Assembly (NCBI GenBank): GCA_030038835.1
Contig: JASHQZ010000041.1
Span: 1-34,731 of the forward strand
Source: a candidate division FCPU426 bacterium
GTDB lineage: Bacteria; Oederibacteriota; Muellerivitia; Muellerivitales; Muellerivitaceae
Length of the DNA: 34,731 bases
Reading direction: 5' to 3'
The notes under the pieces were generated by a model. It did not search any database. It was given only the letters and a program-made list of their open reading frames with translations, and was not told the DNA's origin. The position numbers and the translations under genes were made by a program. The stretch's first letter is position 1. Every line of letters begins with the position of its first letter. Of the stretch, positions 1-9,254 are shown one piece after another.

Positions 1-1
1 A

Positions 2-3000
2 GGGTGGTTAAATGCGGCCTCTCCACCCGCCTTAAACTTGGCCCCAACGCCGCCTTCCAGCGTGGGTGTCGCCAATCCGGTGGGGAACAACCAGATCGCG
101 GTGACATGGGCGCCGGGAGGCCCGGGGTTTTACGGAACGCAGTCGGATTACGTTGTTTACCGGGTTTTCGTTGGAACGCCTACACCAACCCCCCTGACCG
201 TGGCCACGGTTTCCGCCACCAATGTCAGCTATACGGATGTCGTTTCGGGTCCGGCGGGGAGCCTTTTGGGCTATGAGGTGGGCTTGGTGGACGCCCAAGG
301 GAACACCTCGGATCTGACTTTCTCCGGGAACGACGTCAACCTGGTGGCCCTGACGACGCCAGCGGTTCCCACGCCATTGCCTTTCGCCGGTTCGGCAAAC
401 GCCGTGAAGTTCGTTTGGCTAAACAATTCGCTGGCGGACAACGTGGCCAGCTATTCGATTTTCGGGCCGGATTGGCCGACCGATACCGTGACCCCGACTC
501 CACTGGCCACGGTATTAGCCACCCAAAGCCCCACGCCGACTTTGGTTTACGCACCTACCCCGACGCCCTGGGCTGCGGCCTTTTATTACCTTTTGGCGCA
601 GAACGCCGTGGGCTCCAGCGGGCCCGCCACGCTTTCGGGCATCGCCGTGCCGACCTACCAAGTAACGGCCGTGTTAACGCCAGGCAGCCGACAGGCACAG
701 ATTTCCTGGACACTGATACCGACGCCCGTTGCCACGCCCATGGTGGATAGTTATGGAGTTTACCGTTCCATCTACGCTTCGAAATGTTTTACGCCTGTTG
801 CCACCGTGCTCCTGCCGGGAGGAGGTTACACCGATGCCGTCTTGCCCACGGCGACGGCGGGTGTGACTTATTATTACCGGATAACGGCCAGAGCGGACGG
901 GCCCAATGGGCAGTTGGCGGAAAGCTCATTGTGTCCTGGAATAACGCCGGACCCTGTGGGAAGCTTTCAAACCTGGCCCAATCCCCCTGGTTGTTTCTCG
1001 GCCTTGTCAGGCGTGAGCCAGACTACGTTGTACTGGATGGGGAACAATCCACAGGAGGGCGTGACAAGCTATAGCATTTACCTTAACGGAACCCCCACCC
1101 CCATTGCCACGGTCGTGGCCAACTTAAGCCCCACAGTCACTTATATCTTTGTCGCAACGGAAACGCCGGGGAACCAGTCGTCTTATGACGTGTCGGCCAA
1201 CAACATCCAGGGTCCGGGCAACCTTACCCAATCCATCACGGTCCTGGTGCCTCCTGCCATGACTCCCATCCTCTCCCTTTCGCCGCCGCCGTCCCCGACT
1301 TATTTTCCCAGCGCCACCCTCACCCCGGGAGTTTGGATCACGGGGTTCACCTTCCCCAACGCGGTCAACGGCTATAACATTTACAGACTTAGCGCGCCTA
1401 CGCCGGGCACGACCAACACGCCGGCCGCAAGCCCGACCTATTTCGTCGTCGGGTCTGTCGCGGCGGGAACGGCCACGCCAGTTGTTTACGAGGACACGTC
1501 CGAAATTCCGGGCTACGTCAGCGATTACCAAGTGGTGGCCAACGATTCGGCGGGAGTGAGCGCCGTGCCCACGATTTCCGCCCAATTGGCCGTGACCCTC
1601 TGGCCCGGCGCACCCAATCCCCAGCTGCTGCCCAGCAACAGCGCCGTCACACTGGTTTGGGGCACGCCGGTGGGGAATGTGCCCGTGACCTCCTACGACA
1701 TTTACCGAAGCGCCTATCCCACGATAACGCCGACCGCCATCGCCACCAACATTCCTTATCCCACCACCTGCTACACGGATCCGAACGTGACCACTGGAAA
1801 CCCCTATGTTTACTGGATGGACGCCCAGAACGCCTCAGGTGGCAGCACCCTCAGTTCGCCCCAAACCATCCTGCCACTGGCGGCGCCCACCATTTACCTA
1901 ACGCCCCTCCCGGAAAGGAACCAGATTTATTGGGTTCCCATTACGGCCCCGACGGCAAGCCCGGTCACGGGCTATCAACTTTACCGGGCCACGGCGGTTC
2001 CGAGCATGGTGCCCACCTTTACGTCGGTAGGTTCCATCGTGGAACCCCTTTCCAACACCAATACCGTGGATTCGTCCGACGTGAGCGACGGCCTGACCTA
2101 TATCTATGAGATCGCACCTTCCACGGCTAACGGCATCCTGGGAGGCTTTTCGAACCCGGTGAGCCAGTTCGTTTTTCCACAACCCGTCATCGGTTTGCAG
2201 GCGGTATCGGGCGACGGTTTAGTTCAATTGAGATGGACCTACCAAGGGGTCAGCACTAACAGCTATTTCATCACCCGCCAGCTGGGGACCGCCCCCAGTA
2301 GTTCAGCCCAAACGGTTAAAACTGGAGTCCAAACCGTGAACTACATCGATACCGGCGTGGTGGACAAGAATTTCTATATTTATGAAGTCTATTCGGTGGA
2401 CGCCATCGGATTGACTTCTACCGCAGCTTCGGTGACCGCCCTGCCGGCCGCCGGGCCCGCACTTCCGCTGGTGGCGATCCAGACCGCCAACGGCCCGGTG
2501 ACGGCCGCGCCGGTCACCCTGGCCCAAAACACGAACAGCGACCAAACCTTGATCGGCAACACGCTCAGTTGGGGAGGGGCCGACCAGCCGGGCGCTTTCG
2601 ATCCCCAAACCATGTACCCCCTGGGCGGCTACGAGGTTTACCGTTCCTCGGACGGCGGCAGCGTGTACCAAGAGCTTGCGACGTTGCCGGTGACGCTCGT
2701 GGGCGATTATCCGTCGCCTACAGCCGGTTATTTCGATCAAGTGCAGCTGATTTCCGGAACCCCCTACACCTACCTCGTCCAAGCCTTCGACCTGCCGCCG
2801 AACCTCCCGGTCCCGCTTTCCCAAGCCATCACCACGGAGCTGGTGCACGAAGCCGACTACCAACCGGTGAATGCCTATCCCATCAGTCCCAACACGGCGC
2901 TGGACCGAAACGCCATCCGGCCCTACGGCGCGGCCAACGAGAAGGTCGTGAACATCCGGTTCATTATGACTTCGGGCGGCAATGTTCAGATCAAGGTCTA

Positions 3001-3181
3001 CAGCTTGAGCGGACAATTCATCAAGGAACTGGTGAACCAGAGTTATCCGGAGGGCATTTTCTGGACCCAATGGGATGCCACCAACATGAACGGCCATCTG
3101 GTGGCCTCGGGAGTTTACCTGATCACCACCCAATCCCCCGGCGGCCACCAGGAGTTCGAAAAAGTGGCCGTCATAAAGTAG
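2..3181 (+). CDS. Giant exported FN3-like repeat protein with FlgD/Por-type C-terminal domain (5' partial)
   Basis: The reading frame is open to the left edge, so the gene starts before the window. The TTG start at 38 in the ORF track is only the first possible start inside the window. I count about nine beta-sandwich repeats of 90-110 residues that look like fibronectin type III, each with a 'W' strand and a 'SY.IYR' strand (for example SYDIYRSAYP). The last ~85 residues (IKVYSLSGQFIKEL ... GVYLI ... VAVIK) resemble FlgD Ig-like or T9SS/Por-type C-terminal modules, which often direct surface anchoring or sorting. Thr-Pro runs such as TPTPTP lie in loops between strands and could be glycosylation sites or spacers (inference). 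It is probably a cell-surface or secreted adhesion or scaffold protein. No catalytic domain is visible. comF follows after 6 bases. Confidence 0.8.
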   Translation, partial: GWLNAASPPALNLAPTPPSSVGVANPVGNNQIAVTWAPGGPGFYGTQSDYVVYRVFVGTPTPTPLTVATVSATNVSYTDVVSGPAGSLLGYEVGLVDAQGNTSDLTFSGNDVNLVALTTPAVPTPLPFAGSANAVKFVWLNNSLADNVASYSIFGPDWPTDTVTPTPLATVLATQSPTPTLVYAPTPTPWAAAFYYLLAQNAVGSSGPATLSGIAVPTYQVTAVLTPGSRQAQISWTLIPTPVATPMVDSYGVYRSIYASKCFTPVATVLLPGGGYTDAVLPTATAGVTYYYRITARADGPNGQLAESSLCPGITPDPVGSFQTWPNPPGCFSALSGVSQTTLYWMGNNPQEGVTSYSIYLNGTPTPIATVVANLSPTVTYIFVATETPGNQSSYDVSANNIQGPGNLTQSITVLVPPAMTPILSLSPPPSPTYFPSATLTPGVWITGFTFPNAVNGYNIYRLSAPTPGTTNTPAASPTYFVVGSVAAGTATPVVYEDTSEIPGYVSDYQVVANDSAGVSAVPTISAQLAVTLWPGAPNPQLLPSNSAVTLVWGTPVGNVPVTSYDIYRSAYPTITPTAIATNIPYPTTCYTDPNVTTGNPYVYWMDAQNASGGSTLSSPQTILPLAAPTIYLTPLPERNQIYWVPITAPTASPVTGYQLYRATAVPSMVPTFTSVGSIVEPLSNTNTVDSSDVSDGLTYIYEIAPSTANGILGGFSNPVSQFVFPQPVIGLQAVSGDGLVQLRWTYQGVSTNSYFITRQLGTAPSSSAQTVKTGVQTVNYIDTGVVDKNFYIYEVYSVDAIGLTSTAASVTALPAAGPALPLVAIQTANGPVTAAPVTLAQNTNSDQTLIGNTLSWGGADQPGAFDPQTMYPLGGYEVYRSSDGGSVYQELATLPVTLVGDYPSPTAGYFDQVQLISGTPYTYLVQAFDLPPNLPVPLSQAITTELVHEADYQPVNAYPISPNTALDRNAIRPYGAANEKVVNIRFIMTSGGNVQIKVYSLSGQFIKELVNQSYPEGIFWTQWDATNMNGHLVASGVYLITTQSPGGHQEFEKVAVIK

Positions 3182-3187
3182 GGGCAC

Positions 3188-3913
3188 ATGACGGGTTCTT
3201 TTTGGGTCGATCTTCTTTTTCCCAAGGTTTGCCAGAGATGCGGGGAAGGGTTTCAAACAGGCCTTTCCAACATCCTCTGCGGATCCTGCTTTGACTCCAT
3301 ACCAGCCTATAAGGACCCCGTCTGCGACCATTGCGGAATATCGCTTCCAGCGCGGGCCTTCGAGGATGCAAGCCGGCCGCGGTGCCGGGACTGCGGGGAG
3401 GGGGATTATTTCCTGGATAAGGTCCGGGCGCTGGGACCTTACGAGGGGGCGTTGCGGATTGCCCATCACGGCTTCAAATTCGAGGGAATGGAATCCCTCA
3501 AATCGAATTTAGCCGAGAAGATGGTCTTCTGTTCCATCCCCGCCTTTTGGGAAGGGGTGGAAGCCTTGGTGCCTGTGCCCTTGAGTGCGGAACGCGAGAG
3601 GGAAAGGGGGTATAATCCGGCTACGCTGCTGACTGCAGAGATGGCCAAGGTCACCGGTATTCTCCCGCGGCCGATCTTAAAGAAAACAAAATCCATCCAA
3701 CCGCAGATGTCCTTGAGCCGTGAAGAGCGGTTGAAAAATCCCAGGGGTGCCTACCAAGTCCAGCCGGGTGAACTGTTGCCCTTGAAGGCTGTTTTAGTGG
3801 ACGATGTTTTCACAACTGGAGCCACCTTGGAGGAATGCGCACGAGTCTTGAAAAAGGCCGGAGTCGCGTGGGTGGGTGCGGTGGTTATCGGCCGAACCCC
3901 GCACCATCCTTAA
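3188..3913 (+). CDS. comF: ComF family phosphoribosyltransferase-like protein
   Basis: This 241-residue protein has the usual ComF layout. An N-terminal zinc-ribbon-like part has four CxxC-type pairs (CQRC, CGSC, CDHC, CRDC). The C-terminal type I phosphoribosyltransferase fold carries the PRPP-binding signature VLVDDVFTTGATLEE at about residue 200. ComF proteins are linked to DNA uptake in competent bacteria, but homologues are widespread and the biochemical reaction is not settled. Here it lies 6 bases after the giant surface protein and may be co-transcribed with it. No other competence genes are in the window. The family call is firm; a role in transformation is inferred from the family only. 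Confidence 0.88.
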   Translation: MTGSFWVDLLFPKVCQRCGEGFQTGLSNILCGSCFDSIPAYKDPVCDHCGISLPARAFEDASRPRCRDCGEGDYFLDKVRALGPYEGALRIAHHGFKFEGMESLKSNLAEKMVFCSIPAFWEGVEALVPVPLSAERERERGYNPATLLTAEMAKVTGILPRPILKKTKSIQPQMSLSREERLKNPRGAYQVQPGELLPLKAVLVDDVFTTGATLEECARVLKKAGVAWVGAVVIGRTPHHP

Positions 3914-4112
3914 TTTAAACCCGGATTTCCCGGATGAAATTTCCTTTCGAATATAAAATTAGGGCATCCTATAGCCGTTTAAATACCCCAAATGGGATGG
4001 GTGTCTGAACTTGAGGAAAAATGGGACCTCTGAAAGTGGTATTTGAAGCGCCCGTGGGAGGTTGGATGTCTTGTTATTGAATCCGCCGGGATAACCGTAT
4101 AGCATTCTTCCC

Positions 4113-5363
4113 ATGCCATTGACCTTGAGATTCATCATTGGTTCCATCATCTTTTTCCAGCTTTTGGCGGCCTGGCCCGGCGCCACTTGGGCTGACGACG
4201 GTACTGCGACCCCAACTGCTACGGCTGTCGCACTGCCCGGCCCGCCCCCCACGGCCAGCGTCCTACCCGAAAATTTGGCCGGCGAAAAACTTTACACCTT
4301 CGACACCGTTTTCGGGAGTAAGGGTTCGGGCGCGGACCAACTCGACGATCCCGAGGGGATTTGCGTGGGGCCCGGCGACAACCTTTATATCGCAGACACC
4401 AACAACAACCGTATCCAGGTATGGACCAGCGATGGAAAGCCCGTCAAGTCCATCGGTTCATTCGGCATCTCCGCCATGTGGCGCAATGACCCTCAATTCG
4501 ACCATCCGGCGGGGGTACTGGCGATCCCTGACGGCCAGGTCTACGTCGCCGACACCAACAACAACCGCATCGTACTGCTGGATCCGAACGGACTCGTCGC
4601 GCTTTCCTGGGGAAGCCAGGGAGCCCGCCACCGCCAATTCAACCTTCCCCGGGTGGTGGCCCAGGACCATTTCGGGAACATCTGGGTGCTGGATACGGGG
4701 AACTCCCGCGTCGAGAACTTCACCAACGACGGAAAATTCAACTTTGTCTGGGGGTCCCTCGGCTCGCAGGAGGGCCACCTGAACTTTCCCCAGGGGATGG
4801 CCTTGAACCAAATCGACCAGTGCGTCATATCCGACTCGGGCAATTTTCACATGGAGATCTTCAATGACCGGACGCCGGCCAACGTCGATTTTTCCCCGGT
4901 TACCACCGCCTCGGGCGACGTCACCATGGAGCCCACGCCTGTCACCACCGCCCCCGTCACGGTGGAGGGCTGGTACGGAGACGGGCCCTGCCAATTCAAG
5001 GAACCGGCCGGGGCGGCCGTCACCAAAACCGGCTTGGTCATCGTGGCTGACGGCGTGACGGGCCGGCTGGAGATTTTCAATAAGAGCCCCTTCGAATTCT
5101 ACGGCGAATGGCGGGCGACGGACGAGAAGTTGAACCTGCCATTCCCCCCGCATTTTCGGGGCGTAGCCTGCGATTCCCAGAACCGGCTTTATATCACCGA
5201 CATCCAGAATGATTGCGTCATCCGCCTGAAATTGGCCGAGGCGGATGAGCCCTTCATCCAGATCAATGTCACCCCCGTCCCGACGGAAGCCCCGTCCCCC
5301 ACCTTCACCCCCACGCCCGATGACTCCATACCTTTTGAAGGGCAGGGTTTCCCCATCCGGTAG
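4113..5363 (+). CDS. Secreted NHL-repeat beta-propeller protein
   Basis: The 416-residue protein begins with a hydrophobic signal peptide (FIIGSIIFFQLLAAWPGATWA, cleavage likely near residue 27). A Thr/Ala/Pro-rich linker follows, then five or six NHL repeats with the hallmark 'G(I/V)..D..G.(L/V)Y(I/V)AD(T)..N.R(I/V)', for example NLYIADTNNNRIQVW. A Thr-Pro-rich tail (FTPTPDD) closes it. NHL propellers usually mediate protein or ligand binding; no enzyme residues can be assigned. The Thr-Pro linkers resemble those in the giant surface protein upstream, suggesting the same cell compartment. No Shine-Dalgarno sequence precedes the ATG, and a TATAGC box lies 9 bases before it, so translation may be leaderless (inference). 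Confidence 0.85.
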   Translation: MPLTLRFIIGSIIFFQLLAAWPGATWADDGTATPTATAVALPGPPPTASVLPENLAGEKLYTFDTVFGSKGSGADQLDDPEGICVGPGDNLYIADTNNNRIQVWTSDGKPVKSIGSFGISAMWRNDPQFDHPAGVLAIPDGQVYVADTNNNRIVLLDPNGLVALSWGSQGARHRQFNLPRVVAQDHFGNIWVLDTGNSRVENFTNDGKFNFVWGSLGSQEGHLNFPQGMALNQIDQCVISDSGNFHMEIFNDRTPANVDFSPVTTASGDVTMEPTPVTTAPVTVEGWYGDGPCQFKEPAGAAVTKTGLVIVADGVTGRLEIFNKSPFEFYGEWRATDEKLNLPFPPHFRGVACDSQNRLYITDIQNDCVIRLKLAEADEPFIQINVTPVPTEAPSPTFTPTPDDSIPFEGQGFPIR

Positions 5364-5370
5364 AAGCGCA

Positions 5371-5401
5371 TTGAAATTCAAAATTAATAATTCAAAATTC
5401 A
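5371..5401. repeat. AT-rich intergenic repeat, copy A
   Basis: A run of ATTCAAAATT-type words follows the stop of the NHL gene. The 26 bases from 5376 match copy C at 6574-6599 at 25 of 26 positions. The family is discussed in the findings. Confidence 0.6.
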
Positions 5402-5424
5402 CCTTTCCCCCGTAATTCCTGCCC

Positions 5425-5453
5425 TTGACCACTTAAACCCCTTGTGCTAGCTT
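5425..5453 (+). promoter_or_regulatory. Candidate sigma-70 promoter of gap
   Basis: TTGACC and TAGCTT are separated by 17 bases, and a TG lies one base before the -10 box (extended -10). The expected start near 5460 leaves a leader of about 28 bases before the gap ATG. The -10 hexamer is weak (TA and the final T match consensus). Confidence 0.5.
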
Positions 5454-5487
5454 GGCCGCTCTTATCCCACACCTTTTGGAGGCATCC

Positions 5488-6492
5488 ATGGCTATCAAGC
5501 TCGGCATCAACGGTTTTGGCCGCATCGGTCGCAACGTGTACCGAGCCGCGATGGGGAACAAAAACATCGACATTGTCGCTGTCAACGACCTCACGGACGC
5601 CCAAACCCTCGCCCACCTTTTGAAATACGACTCCGTCCTGGGGAACCTCCACGCGGACGTGAAGGCCGGGGAGGGAACCGTTATCGTTAACGGCAAGGAA
5701 ATCAAGGTTTACGCTGAAAAGGATCCCGCGGCCATCCCCTGGGGCAAGCACGGCATCGAGTACGTGGTGGAATCCACGGGCAGGTTCACCGACAAGGAGA
5801 AGGCCGTGGTCCACATCAAGGACAGCGTGAAGAAGGTCATTATTTCCGCGCCCGCCAAGGGCGAGGACATCACCATCGTCCTGGGGGTGAATGAGGACAA
5901 ATATGATCCGAAAAACCACCACGTGGTTTCCAACGCTTCCTGCACCACCAACTGCCTGGCGCCCTTCGCCAAGGTGCTGCACGACAAGTTCGGCATCGTG
6001 AAGGGCTTGATGACCACCATCCATAGCTACACCAACGACCAGGTCATTTTGGATTTCCCCCACAAGGATCTACGCCGGGCCCGCGCCGCGGCCTTGAACA
6101 TGATTCCAACCTCTACCGGGGCGGCCAAAGCTATCGGCCTGGTTCTGCCGGATCTTAAAGGAAAATTGGACGGTCTGGCCATGCGCGTTCCCACCCCTAA
6201 TGTCTCGGTGACCGACCTGGTGGCCGAGCTCGGCAAGACCGTCGCTAAGGACGACGTCAACAATGCCCTCAAGGAAGCCGCCCGGGGAAAGCTGGACAAA
6301 TACCTGGACGTAACGGACGAACCCCTTGTTTCCTCCGACTTTAAGGGCAATAGCCATTCCTCCATCGTGGACGCGCAGTCTACCTTCGTGACAGGCGGCA
6401 ACCTGGTGAAGGTGCTTTCTTGGTATGACAACGAATGGGGCTATTCCAACCGGGTCGTGGACCTCATTGAATACATGGCATCGCGCCATTGA
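5488..6492 (+). CDS. gap: Type I glyceraldehyde-3-phosphate dehydrogenase
   Basis: The 334-residue enzyme oxidises glyceraldehyde 3-phosphate to 1,3-bisphosphoglycerate with NAD in glycolysis. It shows the Rossmann motif INGFGRIGR at residues 7-15, Asp34 in AVNDLTD (favouring NAD over NADP), catalytic Cys152 in [10 protein letters not shown] and catalytic His179 in [10 protein letters not shown]. The ORF track starts at 5452, but the ATG at 5488 is right: GGAGG lies just upstream and the protein then begins [12 protein letters not shown], the family's normal N-terminus. It heads a + strand run with pgk and tpiA, which use its product and supply its substrate. Confidence 0.98.
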   Translation: MAIKLGINGFGRIGRNVYRAAMGNKNIDIVAVNDLTDAQTLAHLLKYDSVLGNLHADVKAGEGTVIVNGKEIKVYAEKDPAAIPWGKHGIEYVVESTGRFTDKEKAVVHIKDSVKKVIISAPAKGEDITIVLGVNEDKYDPKNHHVVSNASCTTNCLAPFAKVLHDKFGIVKGLMTTIHSYTNDQVILDFPHKDLRRARAAALNMIPTSTGAAKAIGLVLPDLKGKLDGLAMRVPTPNVSVTDLVAELGKTVAKDDVNNALKEAARGKLDKYLDVTDEPLVSSDFKGNSHSSIVDAQSTFVTGGNLVKVLSWYDNEWGYSNRVVDLIEYMASRH

Positions 6493-6530
6493 AAACCAAA
6501 TTTTGAATTATGAATTCTAAATTATGAATT
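6492..6530. repeat. AT-rich intergenic repeat, copy B
   Basis: This copy starts at the end of gap. Its first 26 bases are nearly the reverse complement of copy E at 22169-22195 (one gap and one mismatch through the shared core). GAATTATGAATT at 6505-6516 is perfectly complementary to AATTCATAATTC at 6594-6605, so copies B and C could pair in the transcript between gap and the NfeD gene. Confidence 0.6.
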
Positions 6531-6571
6531 GTGGCTAATTTCCTTTTGGCAGTTCAATCGGAAATTTTCAT

Positions 6572-6612
6572 AGATTCAAAATTATTAATTCAAAATTCAT
6601 AATTCGATTTTG
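6572..6612. repeat. AT-rich intergenic repeat, copy C
   Basis: This lies directly before the NfeD-like gene. Bases 6574-6599 match copy A at 25 of 26 positions in direct orientation, and its 3' part is complementary to copy B. Confidence 0.6.
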
Positions 6613-6622
6613 AGGTTTCGGA

Positions 6623-7048
6623 ATGCATCCTGTCGTTTGGTGGGTGGCAACGGCGGCTGTTTTTTTCATCCTGGAACTGACGACCGCTTCTTTTTTCTTC
6701 CTTTGGATCGGGGCGGGAGCCCTTCTGACGGCCCTTTTAAGCCTTTTCGTCGATAAAGCCCCCATTGAATACGTCACCTTCGCATTATCCTCCCTGGTTT
6801 TAGTGGGACTCAGCCGCCGTTGGGCCCCCCGATTGTCCGGTAAGACACAAAGAGCCTCGAATGTGGATGCCTTGGTCGGCCAAACGGCCATGGTCACCAA
6901 GGTGGACACAAATCAGCCCCACCAGGGTTACGCCAAAGTGGAAGGGGAATCCTGGAAAATCCAGTCGGAAAACCTGGAGCCGTTGACGATGGGCGCCAAA
7001 ACCATCGTCGTGGCGGTCAAAGGAAATGTTTTGGCGGTGAAGACTTAA
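6623..7048 (+). CDS. NfeD-like membrane protein (YbbJ type)
   Basis: This 141-residue protein has two membrane segments near the N-terminus (about residues 5-25 and 28-48) and another hydrophobic stretch near 55-70. A C-terminal OB-fold-like domain follows (ALVGQTAMVTKVD ... GESWKIQSENL), as in short NfeD proteins. NfeD-like proteins partner with SPFH/stomatin proteins in membrane assemblies and are usually encoded beside them. That pairing holds here: the next gene, 26 bases downstream, is an SPFH protein. The long protease-containing NfeD form is not present. The exact cellular role is not known from sequence. Confidence 0.85.
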   Translation: MHPVVWWVATAAVFFILELTTASFFFLWIGAGALLTALLSLFVDKAPIEYVTFALSSLVLVGLSRRWAPRLSGKTQRASNVDALVGQTAMVTKVDTNQPHQGYAKVEGESWKIQSENLEPLTMGAKTIVVAVKGNVLAVKT

Positions 7049-7074
7049 CAAGGTTTAGTTTTAAGGAGGCTGAT

Positions 7075-7998
7075 ATGGAGATTCTCGCCGGGCCGGCCAT
7101 TCTTATACTTCTTATTTTTGTTTTTATTTATGTTTCCCGCGCCATCCGGATTATCCGCCCATATGAAAAGGGGTTGGTGGAACGCCTGGGGAAGTACACG
7201 CGAACGGCGGATTCGGGCTTGACCGTTCTTTTTCCACCCTTTGAGAGCATGCGCAAAGTGGATATGCGGGAAAGGTACATCAGTGTTCCGCCGCAAGAAG
7301 TGATCACAAAAGACAACGTGGTCGTCTCGGTCGATGCCTTGATATACTTCCATGTGACCGATCCCTTTAAGGTTGTTTATAACGTTCAGTATTTTGAGGG
7401 CTCTGCAACGAACTTGGCCCAGACCAACCTGCGTAACACGATTGGCGAGTTGGATTTGGACCAAACGCTCAATAGCCGTGAGCAAATCAACACCCGCATG
7501 AGGGAAATACTGGATGAAGCCACGGATAAATGGGGGGTGAAGGTCACGCGGGTGGAAATTCAAAAAATCGATCCGCCCGCGGACATTGTCAACGCCATGA
7601 GCGCCCAAATGAAGGCCGAACGGACCAAGAGAGCCGCCATCATCGAAGCCGAAGGTATCAAACAGGCGGCCATCACAAAGGCGGAAGGCGAGAAACAAGC
7701 GGCTATCCTTAAGGCGGAAGGGGAAGCCGGTGCCATTGAACGGGTGGCCACGGCAAACAAGTTCCAAAAGATCGCCCTGGCGGAAGGGGATGGTCAAGCC
7801 ATCCTGACGGTTTTCAAGGCCATCCATGATGGCAATCCCACACAGGACCTGCTGACACTGAAGTACATGGAAATGCTGGGCAATGTGGCCAATGGCCAAG
7901 CCACCAAGATTTTCCTTCCCTTGGAAGCGTCGGGAACCCTGGGCGCCCTCAGCACTATCGCCGAAGCGTTTAAAACCGACCTGAAAACCAAAAAATAG
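7075..7998 (+). CDS. SPFH/stomatin-like (QmcA/YbbK type) membrane protein
   Basis: This 307-residue protein has a single N-terminal membrane segment (ILILLIFVFIYVSRAI). An SPFH/Band 7 domain follows (YEKGLVERLGKYTRTADSGL ... MREILDEATDKWGVKVTRVE), then an Ala/Glu/Lys-rich coiled coil with a repeated 'KAEGEKQAAI' pattern at about residues 180-225. This is the layout of the QmcA/stomatin group, which oligomerises at the membrane and organises microdomains with NfeD. An AAGGAGG site precedes the ATG. Its place between gap and pgk is unusual and may only reflect co-transcription with housekeeping genes. Confidence 0.9.
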   Translation: MEILAGPAILILLIFVFIYVSRAIRIIRPYEKGLVERLGKYTRTADSGLTVLFPPFESMRKVDMRERYISVPPQEVITKDNVVVSVDALIYFHVTDPFKVVYNVQYFEGSATNLAQTNLRNTIGELDLDQTLNSREQINTRMREILDEATDKWGVKVTRVEIQKIDPPADIVNAMSAQMKAERTKRAAIIEAEGIKQAAITKAEGEKQAAILKAEGEAGAIERVATANKFQKIALAEGDGQAILTVFKAIHDGNPTQDLLTLKYMEMLGNVANGQATKIFLPLEASGTLGALSTIAEAFKTDLKTKK

Positions 7999-8035
7999 CT
8001 CCGATATCCTGAACTTAAAACGGAAAGGGTAAAGA

Positions 8036-9244
8036 ATGTCTTCCAGCAGCAAACTGACGGTGGAGGATTTGCACCCGACGGGGAAACGTGTTTTGGTTCG
8101 CGTGGATTTCAACGTGCCTTTGAATGAATCCCTTCAAATCACGGATGACACCCGCATCCGGGAATCCTTGAAGACGATCCAATTCCTTTCCGGCAAAGGG
8201 GCGAAGGTGGTGCTTTGCTCCCATTTGGGCCGTCCTAAGGGCGTGGATGAAAAGCTCCGTTTGAAACCCGTGGCGGCCCGCCTTTCCGAACTATTGAAAA
8301 AACCCGTGATGGCACTTATGGACTGTGTGGGCCCCGATGTTGAAAAAGAAGTGGGGGCCATGAAGAATGGTGATGTGGTTCTTCTTGAAAACCTGAGGTT
8401 TCACGCTGAGGAGGAGAAAAATAACCCGGACTTCGCCAAAAAGTTGGCGGCCTTAGCCGACATCTACGTCAACGATGCCTTCGGCACGGCCCACCGCGCC
8501 CATGCCTCGACCGAGGGGGTGACCAAGTTCGTCGCCCAGTCGGCTGCGGGATTCCTGATGATGAAGGAAATCCAGTATTTGGGCGGCGCCTTGTCCAACC
8601 CGTCGCGGCCTTTCGTCGCCATCATCGGCGGATCCAAGATTTCCACCAAGATCGACGTCATCCAAAACCTGATGAAGATCGTGGACGTGCTCATCATTGG
8701 TGGCGGCATGGCTTATACATTCCTCAAGGCCCGGAAATTTGAGATCGGCAAGTCCCTCGTGGAAAACGACAAATTGGAGCTGGCCAAGCAGCTGATGAGC
8801 CAATCCATCGACACGGATGTCCCACTTCTTTTGCCGATCGACCATGTGATCGCTGACAAATTCGATGCCAAGGCCAACGTGAAAACTGTTCCCCGGGGAG
8901 GCATCCTCCAGGATTGGGAAGGGATGGATATTGGACCGTCCACGGTGGAAAAATACGCCAACTTCATCCGCACGGCGAAAACTATCTTTTGGAATGGACC
9001 GGTTGGGGTCTTTGAAATGGAGCCTTTCGCCAAGGGGACCTTCGCGATTGCCAAGCTTCTTGCGGAGGCTTCTGAAAAAGGGGCCACCACCATCGTAGGT
9101 GGAGGGGACTCGGTAGCCGCAGTAACCCAAATGGGCCTCGCTTCAAAAATGTCCCATATTTCCACCGGCGGGGGGGCATCCCTTGAGTTCATGGAGGGAA
9201 AACAACTACCTGGAATTGTTGCATTGACGGATAAAAAATCCTGA
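8036..9244 (+). CDS. pgk: Phosphoglycerate kinase
   Basis: This 402-residue enzyme transfers phosphate from 1,3-bisphosphoglycerate to ADP, the step after GAPDH. Family motifs are clear: [11 protein letters not shown] near the N-terminus, CSHLGRPKG for substrate binding, [19 protein letters not shown] in the hinge region and GGGDSVAAV in the nucleotide-binding domain near the C-terminus. Length matches monomeric bacterial Pgk. GAAAGGG precedes the ATG. tpiA starts 10 bases after its stop, so the two are almost certainly co-transcribed. Confidence 0.98.
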   Translation: MSSSSKLTVEDLHPTGKRVLVRVDFNVPLNESLQITDDTRIRESLKTIQFLSGKGAKVVLCSHLGRPKGVDEKLRLKPVAARLSELLKKPVMALMDCVGPDVEKEVGAMKNGDVVLLENLRFHAEEEKNNPDFAKKLAALADIYVNDAFGTAHRAHASTEGVTKFVAQSAAGFLMMKEIQYLGGALSNPSRPFVAIIGGSKISTKIDVIQNLMKIVDVLIIGGGMAYTFLKARKFEIGKSLVENDKLELAKQLMSQSIDTDVPLLLPIDHVIADKFDAKANVKTVPRGGILQDWEGMDIGPSTVEKYANFIRTAKTIFWNGPVGVFEMEPFAKGTFAIAKLLAEASEKGATTIVGGGDSVAAVTQMGLASKMSHISTGGGASLEFMEGKQLPGIVALTDKKS

Positions 9245-9254
9245 AAGGGTTCAA

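Noticed and set aside
2303-3469. 388-aa minus-strand ORF (and similar long antisense ORFs at 4458-5432 and 7045-8112)
   Set aside because: They lie fully opposite well-supported genes, have no recognisable domains, and follow from the codon bias of the real frame.
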